64,000 bases of DNA, from assembly GCF_015710975.1 (NCBI RefSeq), contig NZ_CP049783.1, positions 1 to 64,000 of the forward strand, given 5' to 3'. Within the stretch, counting starts at the first letter, position 1. Each line of letters starts with the position of its first letter. The position numbers and the translations under genes are program-made. Under the pieces are notes generated by a model. The model was not told where the DNA came from. It made no database searches and saw nothing but the letters and a program-made list of their open reading frames with translations. Source of the DNA: Paenibacillus polymyxa (GTDB lineage Bacteria > Bacillota > Bacilli > Paenibacillales > Paenibacillaceae). Shown here piece after piece: positions 17,158 through 25,057 of the stretch.

Positions 17158-17483
17158 ATATTAGTCCCAATGTCCTGTATATCATTATCGGCGGTATGAT
17201 TGTCACGGCAATTCCGAGAATCATCCCCTTCGTCGTGCTGCAAAAACTGACGTTGCCCAAACCTGTGTTACAGTGGCTGTCCTACATCCCCATTTGCATC
17301 TTCACGGCACTGGTCATGGAAAATATGCTCGTACGAACTGAAACCTCGGTCACTCTTAATGGGCAAGTGCTTATAGCGGTCCTTCCTACGCTGGTGACCG
17401 CTTTGTGGAGCAAAAATTTGCTGGCTACTGTGGTTGTGGGTATTGTGAGTATGGCTGTAGTTCGGCTTTTGTGGTTGGGATAG
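17154..17483 (+). CDS. azlD: Branched-chain amino acid exporter small subunit AzlD
   Basis: A 109-aa, three- to four-segment membrane protein of the AzlD family. The conserved TAIPRIIPFVVLQKLTLP and WLSYIPICIFTALV match the family. It starts at GTG 17154 inside the azlC stop (GTGA), and forms the small partner of the exporter. A perfect hairpin terminator at 17485 ends the operon. Confidence 0.92.
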   Translation: MNISPNVLYIIIGGMIVTAIPRIIPFVVLQKLTLPKPVLQWLSYIPICIFTALVMENMLVRTETSVTLNGQVLIAVLPTLVTALWSKNLLATVVVGIVSMAVVRLLWLG

Positions 17484-17484
17484 A

Positions 17485-17513
17485 AAATCCCCTCCTAAAA
17501 TAGGAGGGGATTT
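17485..17513. terminator. Bidirectional terminator
   Basis: AAATCCCCTCCTA / TAGGAGGGGATTT, between convergent azlD and lanT. Confidence 0.9.
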
Positions 17514-17521
17514 GTCCTTTC

Positions 17522-19423
17522 TTACGATCCGCCTGTCGCCTTTACCAACGGAGGTGACAGCATCTCTTGCTCAAGTTCACTTTCTCCTTGTGAAAGATAC
17601 GAAGATGCTTGTAGCCTGAACATTTCAGCGTATACTCCGTCCATATCCATTAAGTGTTTATGACTGCCCGCTTCCACAATTCTGCCCTCCTTCATTAAAA
17701 TAATGGTATCCGCCATACGTGCGGAGGACAATCTGTGTGAAATAAATACTCCTATTCTCTCGTGAACAAGCTGATCAAATTTTTGAAAAACTTCCTTCTC
17801 TGCGTGTGGGTCTAAAAAAGAACTCGGCTCATCCAACACATAGATATCGGCATTTCTCATAAAAGCCCTAGCTATTGCTATGCGCTGCCACTGCCCTCCA
17901 GATAGCTGTTGTCCATCTTCAAACCATTTTCCAAGCAGAGTGTTCAGTTTTTCTGGCAGACCAGCTATCAAATCTACAATGCCTGCCTTATCAACAGCTG
18001 CCCAAATGGCCTCATCATTTTCTCTGGAAGCCACATGACCAAAGCCTATATTATCCCTAACAGACATCTCATAATGTACAAAGTCCTGAAAAACGACGCC
18101 TATCTTTCCCCTAAAGCTGTCTTTATCCAATTCGTGTATTGAGTGTCCATTAATTAAGATTTCTCCTTCAAAATCAGAATACAGATGAGTGAGTAACTTT
18201 ACAATTGTTGATTTACCCGATCCATTTCTCCCTACAATGGCTAGCTTCTCTCCTTGATGAAGAGTAAAGCTAACATTAGAAATGGCATTCTCCTCCGTGT
18301 TAGGATATCTAAACGATACATTCCGAAATTCAATACTGTGTATAGCGGACAAAGGCAAGTGTTGAACTGACTTTTGCATTTTCGTTTCCTCCGGCATATC
18401 CAGAAAGTCAAAAAGCTGCTTAATATACAAATTATTTTGACACAGACTTAAAATACCTTGTACAATGCTCTGCGACGTTGACTGGGTTAACGTGATACCT
18501 TGAATTAAGCTCACCAGGTTCCCCACTAAAATTTGACCAACATAAGTGGCTTGTATGGCCATGAAAATAATAAATGCGCTTGCACCCTGATTCACAATCT
18601 GAAATGCAAGAGAAGTATAGGATCTACGAACCGCTAGCACTTTATCCTCACGATAAAACCCTTCGAGTATCATTTTATATCTTTTTCGCAGGTAATCTCC
18701 TAGTTGAAATATTTTCACTTCTTTAAAACTATTATCTCTCGTCACCAAAAAAGACAAGTACCAGGATTCGCGTTGTCTTCCTGCTCTTTGAAAGTGAACA
18801 TTAAATTCTCTTTGCCCAATGCGTAAAAAGGAATAGAATGACAAACATGGAATGAGAAAAATGAATAAAAATGCCCACCATCTCCACGCAATAAGAATAG
18901 CACCCGTCGAAAATAAGGTTACCACACTGCTCATAATGGCGAGGATCTGAGTAAATATTTCAAATGGTCTGTAATCTGCTTCTCCCTGAGCACGTTGAAG
19001 CATATTTTGCACATCTGCATCCTCAAACGACTGCAAAGACATCTTTTGTGCTTTTTCAATAATTCTGATATTTACCTGGTTTGATAGCCGGCTTTGAAAC
19101 ATTTTACGAAAAAAGCTTTCCCCAATATTGATCAGATCGTACAGCAAATTGACACCTATTAGAACACCAAAAGCTATAAAAACAGGCTGAAAGCTTCCTC
19201 CTGACGCTCCTGCCACAACACTATTAATTAATTCCCTCGTTGCTAAAAGGATCACAGCAGGAACGGCACCCTTCAACAAATTTGTAATAAGTATAGCGAT
19301 CAAAAAAGTAGGGTGTGTGTCCCAAAGCAGCCTGAATATACGAGGCCAAAATAAAAAGGTACGAAATATATTTTGGTAGGACAAGGAAACCAGGTCATTG
19401 GTTTGTCCTTTAGACTGTGACAT
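17522..19423 (-). CDS. lanT: Lanthipeptide export ABC transporter LanT (no peptidase domain)
   Basis: A 633-aa half-transporter of the NisT/SpaT type. Residues ~1-340 form the membrane domain. The C-terminal ATPase has Walker A GRNGSGKST, signature LSGGQW, Walker B IYVLDEPSS and switch His in ISHRLSS. It lacks an N-terminal C39 peptidase, so it should export the modified precursor with the leader still attached. ATG 19423 follows GGAG and overlaps the lanB 3' end by 14 nt, making it the last gene of the lanA-lanC1-regulator-lanB-lanT run. A bidirectional terminator closes it. About 30 residues beyond the usual end (SELEQEMLSPPLVKATGGS) are non-conserved. Confidence 0.93.
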   Translation of the reverse strand: MSQSKGQTNDLVSLSYQNIFRTFLFWPRIFRLLWDTHPTFLIAILITNLLKGAVPAVILLATRELINSVVAGASGGSFQPVFIAFGVLIGVNLLYDLINIGESFFRKMFQSRLSNQVNIRIIEKAQKMSLQSFEDADVQNMLQRAQGEADYRPFEIFTQILAIMSSVVTLFSTGAILIAWRWWAFLFIFLIPCLSFYSFLRIGQREFNVHFQRAGRQRESWYLSFLVTRDNSFKEVKIFQLGDYLRKRYKMILEGFYREDKVLAVRRSYTSLAFQIVNQGASAFIIFMAIQATYVGQILVGNLVSLIQGITLTQSTSQSIVQGILSLCQNNLYIKQLFDFLDMPEETKMQKSVQHLPLSAIHSIEFRNVSFRYPNTEENAISNVSFTLHQGEKLAIVGRNGSGKSTIVKLLTHLYSDFEGEILINGHSIHELDKDSFRGKIGVVFQDFVHYEMSVRDNIGFGHVASRENDEAIWAAVDKAGIVDLIAGLPEKLNTLLGKWFEDGQQLSGGQWQRIAIARAFMRNADIYVLDEPSSFLDPHAEKEVFQKFDQLVHERIGVFISHRLSSARMADTIILMKEGRIVEAGSHKHLMDMDGVYAEMFRLQASSYLSQGESELEQEMLSPPLVKATGGS

Positions 19424-22400
19424 GGCGCACTCCTTTCCGATGCAACAGGTTGGCCGCTGTATGCTTTGCCAAAGCCATACATTTCATTTCCCGTTCGCGA
19501 TTTACACCCAGCAGACGATTCAGGTGCATATGAATGATACTGCCTAAAATATCATTAGCATGATTCGTAAGCTCATGATTGTTTTCAGCTAGGGTAATCG
19601 CTTGAGCATACTGTTGAATCATGGCCTGTCTTTTTTCTACAAGTGCCAACAAAGCGACCTGTGTAGCCGTATCCGCTTGTCTAATCCATTCATATTCCGA
19701 TTCTACAGCGGTAATCAATGCTTTTTTAACATCCCTGAACGCCTTCATATAAGGCTTGCTGTCAATTCTACCTTCTAGCCAGTCCACTTGCTCCTGAATC
19801 GTTAAACCAAAGCTGCTTAAATAGTGAATAATGTTAATCACAGCTGCAATCTCTATGTCCAGATTGAAAGCTTTGGAACGAATTCCTGCCATATAGGCGA
19901 TAACCCATCGGCTATCCACGTCAAAAACCTGTTCTGCCAGGTCCATAAGTGTCTGCCCTCCATACCTCTCCAACTCAGGAAGGTATGTATCCAGTACCAT
20001 ATGTGTGATAAGTCCCTCTTCACGCAGCTCACCTGCCCACTGATTTAATTGCGCCAAGCCAGCACTCCATAGTTGACCCGGCTCTCCTTGAAACCGCAGA
20101 CGAATATGATGCTCAGGATCAACGTACCGCAAAAAATAAGATTTTTTACTCCAATCCTCAAATTCCGGGTTATTTCGGAGTTGATCCAAGCTTAAGGAAA
20201 TAAGATCCGTTTCCCTTTCCTTGACTCCATACAATTTAAGGTACAGCCATTCACCTCCTGGAAGGAACCCTCTATGAATGCCCGAAGGGGTATAAGCCAT
20301 GAATTTTTGAGAATCCATCTTGTGGGGTAAACTTGGAATACTCGGCTTCCCCTTTATTTTTTTCTTCTTGAGCGGAAACACAAATTCCCCCATATATCTT
20401 CCAGCGGTCCCATGTAGCGGGGTATGGAATGGATCGCCCAAACACTCGGTAAGAAGCAGTTCCTGTCCTTCCCTCATCTTGCTCATCTCACGAAGCAATT
20501 CTTTGATATGGAAGAGATTGCACAGGTCCAATAACAGTCGGTTATCTCCCATCGTTAAATAAACATAGCGTGGCACATTCCACTGTTCTCTCCAAGTATG
20601 AAAAAGCTCCTCCCTTGCTTGAGGCTCAGTTAAATCTGAAATATTCAATGCAGCCTTGCCAAGCCTCCACTGCGCAGCACTAATAACAATTTTTCCATAT
20701 ACAAGTCTTGGCAAAAAAGGAGACTGCTCTAGTGGCCCCCAGTCAAAGTATGACCATGTGCCAAGCTCTTTGTTGGTGATATCGGTCAAGAATCTGAATA
20801 TATGCGGTGAAAGCTTGTAATTAAGCATATGGGTTTGCAGGGGGATGATTTCTTTACCCAAACGCCTGGACTTGACATAGAAACGGTCGTGAGTTGCACC
20901 TATCAATAAATCATCCATGTGTAGTGTCTGCTCCTCATCTTTAGAAGAGGTCGTTCCGGACACGATTTCATATTCCATAAAATTTTTGCTCAGTGATATA
21001 TTCGATATTTTTCCCTGGTCAGGCATAAAAACCATCTCTGCCAACAAGGCGTCGGGATGAAAGCATCGGTGATGATCATAAATATCAGAGAATTTCTGAA
21101 CATACTCTTCACTAAACATATCCAGAAAACGTCCAAAAGTTTTACCTGCCCGATTAGAACCGGCGCTGGGCCCAAGTAAAAGCTTATAGTCTCCTAAATC
21201 AACTTTTTCAGGTGATTCGGCAAATATACTGTAGTATACCTCCATAGATTCCGGGGAAGTGTCATCATTATCGGATATCGTCAGCTGCTCCAACTGCTCA
21301 TCTGAAAGAACGATTTCTATGTCATGGTTGGCAATGGCATTCGAAAGCCATTGAAAGAGAACTGCGTTGCGTTTAAATGCTTCCATGCCCATTGATTTTT
21401 TCTCATTGGTACGATACGTCTTTGGTATACCAAGTCCCCAATCCTCATCAAACAGTTCATTGATAGGGACCTCCTGATACACTCCGTACTTTTCCAAAAA
21501 ACGATTTAAATATTCGTCCAGTTCATCCGTTTTTGGGGATGAAAACAACCTGCACATGACTTCAGCTCCTAATGCAACATCATCGAGCACATGTCTCGGC
21601 AGCGTTACTTCTTGAGCTAATTTGACATCGACCTGTACAGGCGTTTTTACAGCAATGATATCTAGCATTTTTCCACATAGTTCCCGGTAGGCCTTCTCTC
21701 CTTCTCCAATCATGCACTGATTGTATTGTCGTAATAAAATATCAATTTCGTGTAAAATGTCAGTCCAATAATCAGACATGTCCATTTTTTTAATTTTTTC
21801 AAATATGTAATGAAAAGGTGAGTGATCCATCAGTGGAGGTCTAAGCTCGCTCAAAATAAACTCTTGCTCTACAAGCTGCTGCAAAAAATGAGCGATGATT
21901 TCCGTAGTAGCGTCAGGAAATGCCTTCAATAGTAATTCTTTAAGCTCCATCACCTGAATCGGATGCTCAGCAGCTTCAAACGTCAGGCGAACGACGTCCG
22001 TAAGCCGAATGGAACTAAACATTTCGGCCGAATCATCGGTTTCTGCCGCTCCATGCTTAGGCCGAAATGGTAATTTGGCGCGATCGCCCTTGATCATAAC
22101 CGTTCGGTTTAAAAAAACCTTTAATTGATCAAATATGACTGGGTCAGACTCCATTTTTCGGATAATCTTATATATCCATTCCATGTCAGGTCTAGCTCTC
22201 TTCAGATGTTGATGATAGGTACCTATGTCCAAATGGGTAGTATCCTTACAAATCCCTTGCCCCACCCCTGAAAATAATCCAAATGGAGTCGTTCGGGTAG
22301 TCATCCGAATAAAATAACGATAAAAACTATTCAGCGTCTTCTCATACTTTTGTAACTCTCCTTTATCTTCCAAAGCATCGTCATCGTTCAAGTAGTGTAG

Positions 22401-22664
22401 AAACTGCATAAGGGACGGAGAGGCCAATGAAATAGCTTCTCGAATAACAGCTTCACGGGACACAAGCTTTAGTCGACGAGTGATTTCCTCCAAAGAAAGA
22501 TGGCTATCTACATCTTGATCCGAAAACACCTCAAAATATTGCTCTAACGGTAGTAATGGGGCTCTGATTAGAAAATAATCACATGCGCTGAACCATCGTT
22601 CATTCTTATCTCTCGGTTCTCTATGTAGGTTATGAGCATCAGTGTAATGCAGTTGTCTCTTCAC
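19410..22664 (-). CDS. lanB: Class I lanthipeptide dehydratase LanB
   Basis: A 1084-aa full-length LanB (NisB is 993 aa), which dehydrates Ser/Thr of the precursor through glutamylation from Glu-tRNA and elimination. The N-terminal glutamylation domain (FLIRAPLLPLEQYFEVFSD; RYFIRMTTRTTPFGLFSGV near residue 115) covers roughly 1-740. The SpaB_C elimination domain runs ~780-1065 (GGEWLYLKLYGVKERETD; YFLRYVDPEHHIRLRF; HMVLDTYLPELERYGG). It starts at GTG 22664, six bases after GGAGGTGG, inside the 3' end of the regulator gene. A fused LanB, not a split pair, places the pathway in class I. No frameshift is seen. Confidence 0.95.
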   Translation of the reverse strand: MKRQLHYTDAHNLHREPRDKNERWFSACDYFLIRAPLLPLEQYFEVFSDQDVDSHLSLEEITRRLKLVSREAVIREAISLASPSLMQFLHYLNDDDALEDKGELQKYEKTLNSFYRYFIRMTTRTTPFGLFSGVGQGICKDTTHLDIGTYHQHLKRARPDMEWIYKIIRKMESDPVIFDQLKVFLNRTVMIKGDRAKLPFRPKHGAAETDDSAEMFSSIRLTDVVRLTFEAAEHPIQVMELKELLLKAFPDATTEIIAHFLQQLVEQEFILSELRPPLMDHSPFHYIFEKIKKMDMSDYWTDILHEIDILLRQYNQCMIGEGEKAYRELCGKMLDIIAVKTPVQVDVKLAQEVTLPRHVLDDVALGAEVMCRLFSSPKTDELDEYLNRFLEKYGVYQEVPINELFDEDWGLGIPKTYRTNEKKSMGMEAFKRNAVLFQWLSNAIANHDIEIVLSDEQLEQLTISDNDDTSPESMEVYYSIFAESPEKVDLGDYKLLLGPSAGSNRAGKTFGRFLDMFSEEYVQKFSDIYDHHRCFHPDALLAEMVFMPDQGKISNISLSKNFMEYEIVSGTTSSKDEEQTLHMDDLLIGATHDRFYVKSRRLGKEIIPLQTHMLNYKLSPHIFRFLTDITNKELGTWSYFDWGPLEQSPFLPRLVYGKIVISAAQWRLGKAALNISDLTEPQAREELFHTWREQWNVPRYVYLTMGDNRLLLDLCNLFHIKELLREMSKMREGQELLLTECLGDPFHTPLHGTAGRYMGEFVFPLKKKKIKGKPSIPSLPHKMDSQKFMAYTPSGIHRGFLPGGEWLYLKLYGVKERETDLISLSLDQLRNNPEFEDWSKKSYFLRYVDPEHHIRLRFQGEPGQLWSAGLAQLNQWAGELREEGLITHMVLDTYLPELERYGGQTLMDLAEQVFDVDSRWVIAYMAGIRSKAFNLDIEIAAVINIIHYLSSFGLTIQEQVDWLEGRIDSKPYMKAFRDVKKALITAVESEYEWIRQADTATQVALLALVEKRQAMIQQYAQAITLAENNHELTNHANDILGSIIHMHLNRLLGVNREREMKCMALAKHTAANLLHRKGVRHVTV

Positions 22665-23316
22665 AACTGGCCACCTCCAAGTTTTTAGGAAATATATTCA
22701 ACCTGTAACCGATTCCATGGCATGTTACCAGTATTTTCGGATGACTTGGATCATCTTCTATTTTCTCTCTCAATTTTCGGATATGCACATACACCGTATT
22801 AGATGTAGTAAAAGCATCAACTCCCCATACTCTGTCTATAATGTGATCAATCGTGGATGCACACTCTTTCGCTGTAAGGAGATACATCAATAATCGAAAT
22901 TCCATCATCGTCAGCATATGCTCATGTCCTTGCTTCCAAATAACCTTACCAGCAGGATCAAAAATGACATTGGGTGATAAACTAATTGCCTCCTGATCTC
23001 TTTCCAGCCCATATTCAGATGAAGCCATGGAAAGCAGTTGTTTGAGGAGATCCAATTGCCGTTTGTCATCACAATGATAGGATAGGAAGATAAATGGGAC
23101 TGTAAATTTTTCTTTAATGGTGTGCCAGTGAGATAAATCCTCTAGCGTTACATGATCCTGATTCAAAGCTACACCGATGCACTGCTCATCAATATCCGGT
23201 AGAGCCTGGTAAAGCGAATCATAAAACATAATTTGAATGTTTTCTGGAGTGCTTAAAGTCTCAAAAAAATGCTTAATCTTCTTAAAGGATGATATAACCA
23301 TAAATTTTTGTTTCAT
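22639..23316 (-). CDS. Orphan OmpR-type winged-helix regulator with degenerate receiver
   Basis: A 225-aa protein. The C-terminal ~100 residues are a standard OmpR/PhoB winged helix (MMEFRLLMYLLTAKECAS; TVYVHIRKLREKIEDDPSHP; TCHGIGYRLN). The N-terminal ~120 residues have receiver-like length but no recognisable acidic pocket or DxxxPxxDG phosphorylation block, so phospho-control is unlikely. It lies between lanC1 (50 nt upstream) and lanB (26-nt overlap), co-oriented with them, and no kinase gene adjoins it. It is probably a pathway-specific activator or repressor of the lanthipeptide genes, distinct from the LanRK pair at 28.9-30.7 kb. Confidence 0.88.
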   Translation of the reverse strand: MKQKFMVISSFKKIKHFFETLSTPENIQIMFYDSLYQALPDIDEQCIGVALNQDHVTLEDLSHWHTIKEKFTVPFIFLSYHCDDKRQLDLLKQLLSMASSEYGLERDQEAISLSPNVIFDPAGKVIWKQGHEHMLTMMEFRLLMYLLTAKECASTIDHIIDRVWGVDAFTTSNTVYVHIRKLREKIEDDPSHPKILVTCHGIGYRLNIFPKNLEVASCEETTALH

Positions 23317-23366
23317 CTAATCCTCCCCAAAAACACGGCTTCAGATAAGCAGTTAAGACAGAGCTT

Positions 23367-24632
23367 TTACGAAATTAGAAACAATTCACTCCATCTCCCT
23401 GAATATTTAGGTTGTTCCTTCCCTACTCCATAGTCCAACAAGCTTAATGCAATTCCTGTTGCCCCTTGCAGTATTCCTATATTATGAACATGAGTTGTCC
23501 CCTCCAAGTCCTGATAACCAAATGGGAGCTCTTCATCGTATAGATTCATCAACTTTAATGCTATTTGGTCGGCAAAGCCTAATGCAGCTTGATTACCAGT
23601 GAAGTAATAGAATCTATGAGCCATATGAAGCAAACCCGCCAATCCATGACAGAAAGTGGGGGATAGCGCGTTTAAAAGCTCATCATCCAAGCAAAATACG
23701 GATTTCATAGCTTGTTCAGCTATCTTTGTCCATTCTTCATTGCTACACTCCATTCCTGCTCTGAATAAAGTCCATGCTATCCCACAGGTTCCATGGCACC
23801 AGCCTTCAATTTCTCTCATTCCTTCTTTGTTATCTGTCTTGTTCATTGAAGTCCCTTGAGAGCTTACAGGCCAATACAAACCATATTGATCCTCCTGAAT
23901 TTGAATAAGCAAAAAATCGGCTATATATTCTATAGCCTCATGTAATCCTTTAACTCTAATCTTTTTTTGTAGGGTAGTGACAAGTAGTGCAAGGATTCCG
24001 GTGATGCCATGCGCCATTCCTAGATGAATCGAAGTCGAACTTCCCCTTGATACCGAATGTATATATTCAGGTATAAAGTGCGTTATAGTATCTAACAGTT
24101 GATGGGTCAGATTACACATCTTCTCGTCGTCTTCAGGAATCTCTAATGTGTATCTGCCCACTCCGAGCAGGCCGTGGATAACGTCCATCTGCTTGCTGAA
24201 CTCTGTAATTGTATTTATAACGGGTGACTTTACCCATTGAGTACGAATATAATCATTTATTTGATTTAACAGTTGCTGATAATTAGCTCTGTTATTTGAG
24301 GCAAGCAATATTCCATATGCTACACCTGTAGAACCATAGTACAGAGATATATCGGGTAGTAATATTAAAGAATTGCGATGTAAATACAACAACTGTGTAT
24401 GCACATGTTCTGCCCAATTCTGATCAGGTTTCAGATAACCCCACTCGGCCAACAGCACGAATACACCTGGAACTCCATCAGCAAGCCAGCCGGGATTCCA
24501 AGGGGCCGTCCCACGCGAAGGTGAAAGGTTGTTTCTATGATGAACTATTTTTTCTGTATATGATAGGTCTATCAGTTTTTGTGTAATATTTTTGCTGATC
24601 TCAACTGACCTTTCCTGCAAATCTCCAACCAT
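23367..24632 (-). CDS. lanC: Lanthionine cyclase LanC, copy 1
   Basis: A 421-aa LanC (NisC is 414 aa), the zinc enzyme that adds Cys thiols to dehydrated residues to close lanthionine rings. The catalytic and zinc residues are present: His208 in GMAHG, Cys279 in EGWCHG, and Cys328-His329 in PTFCHGLAG. Repeats of the alpha/alpha toroid such as SLYYGSTGVAYGILL and GILQGATGIALSLLD are clear. ATG 24632 follows GGGGAGG by 4 nt; the frame to 24668 lacks a better site. It is the first gene after lanA, separated by a hairpin. A second LanC gene stands on the other side of lanA. Confidence 0.93.
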   Translation of the reverse strand: MVGDLQERSVEISKNITQKLIDLSYTEKIVHHRNNLSPSRGTAPWNPGWLADGVPGVFVLLAEWGYLKPDQNWAEHVHTQLLYLHRNSLILLPDISLYYGSTGVAYGILLASNNRANYQQLLNQINDYIRTQWVKSPVINTITEFSKQMDVIHGLLGVGRYTLEIPEDDEKMCNLTHQLLDTITHFIPEYIHSVSRGSSTSIHLGMAHGITGILALLVTTLQKKIRVKGLHEAIEYIADFLLIQIQEDQYGLYWPVSSQGTSMNKTDNKEGMREIEGWCHGTCGIAWTLFRAGMECSNEEWTKIAEQAMKSVFCLDDELLNALSPTFCHGLAGLLHMAHRFYYFTGNQAALGFADQIALKLMNLYDEELPFGYQDLEGTTHVHNIGILQGATGIALSLLDYGVGKEQPKYSGRWSELFLIS

Positions 24633-24659
24633 AATTCCTCCCCCTATTTTATAACCGGG

Positions 24660-24689
24660 AAAAGACACGGTTATAAAACCGTGCCTTTT
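24660..24689 (-). terminator. Leaky terminator or processing hairpin after lanA
   Basis: Read on the minus strand: AAAAGGCACGGTT-TTAT-AACCGTGTCTTTT, a 12-13 bp stem with one A-C mismatch and a short T-run. It lies between the lanA stop and lanC1. Such hairpins commonly make lanA mRNA more abundant than the downstream biosynthetic message. Confidence 0.8.
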
Positions 24690-24707
24690 GTACCTTGTTT
24701 CTCGTTA

Positions 24708-24860
24708 TTAACACGTTTTGCAGAAAGAAAGACTAACTTGGCAATTCAAAGTACCTGTTGCACATGAAGGAGTACAGATAAGACCGCTAGCTGGTTGAAC
24801 CTCTTTAGGAGCAACCTCATTTTTGGCAACTTGCAAGTCCAGATCAAATTGATTTTTCAT
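24708..24860 (-). CDS. lanA: Class I lanthipeptide precursor LanA
   Basis: A 50-aa precursor, read with the strongest ribosome site of the region (AAAAGGAGG, 7 nt before ATG 24860). The leader begins MKNQFDLDLQV, carrying the F(N/D)LD box bound by LanB. The core starts around Ala24 or Ser25. Ser25-Gly-Leu-Ile-Cys29 and Thr30-Pro-Ser-Cys33 match the nisin/subtilin A and B rings (SxxxC, TPxC) that grip lipid II. Thr35...Cys40 corresponds to ring C, one residue shorter than in nisin. Ser43, Ser45, Cys47, Thr49 and Cys50 could form an intertwined D/E pair. Five Cys face eight Ser/Thr in the core. No canonical PR/PQ leader cleavage site is visible (EVQPASG). It lies between two lanC genes. Five-ring nisin-type topology is inference. 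Confidence 0.95.
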   Translation of the reverse strand: MKNQFDLDLQVAKNEVAPKEVQPASGLICTPSCATGTLNCQVSLSFCKTC

Positions 24861-24909
24861 TTTGCTACCTCCTTTTATTTTTTACAATTTTATTATAATT
24901 TATATAATC

Positions 24910-24948
24910 TTAACTAGACTTTATAAAACTCTTACATCCATCTTAAAT
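24910..24948 (-). promoter_or_regulatory. 11-bp-phased hexamer repeats upstream of lanA
   Basis: TTAACT (24910), TTATAA (24921), TTACAT (24932) and TTAAAT (24943) begin at exact 11-bp steps, the periodicity of OmpR-type response-regulator sites (compare SpaR boxes of the subtilin locus). A TATAAT (24892-24897 on the minus strand) follows. The region is very AT-rich, so chance contributes. Confidence 0.45.
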
Positions 24949-25057
24949 TTAGTGAATGCAATTAAGATAATCCCTCGTTACTTTTTAGAATTTTTAAGGA
25001 CAACTCGCCAGCTTTGAGCAACAATATAATGAAGGAAAAAATGAAAGGGGCATTCGT

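Noticed and set aside
24892..24920. A full sigma-A promoter for lanA
   Set aside because: TATAAT is present on the minus strand, but no convincing -35 stands 16-18 bp upstream, so only the hexamer array was listed.
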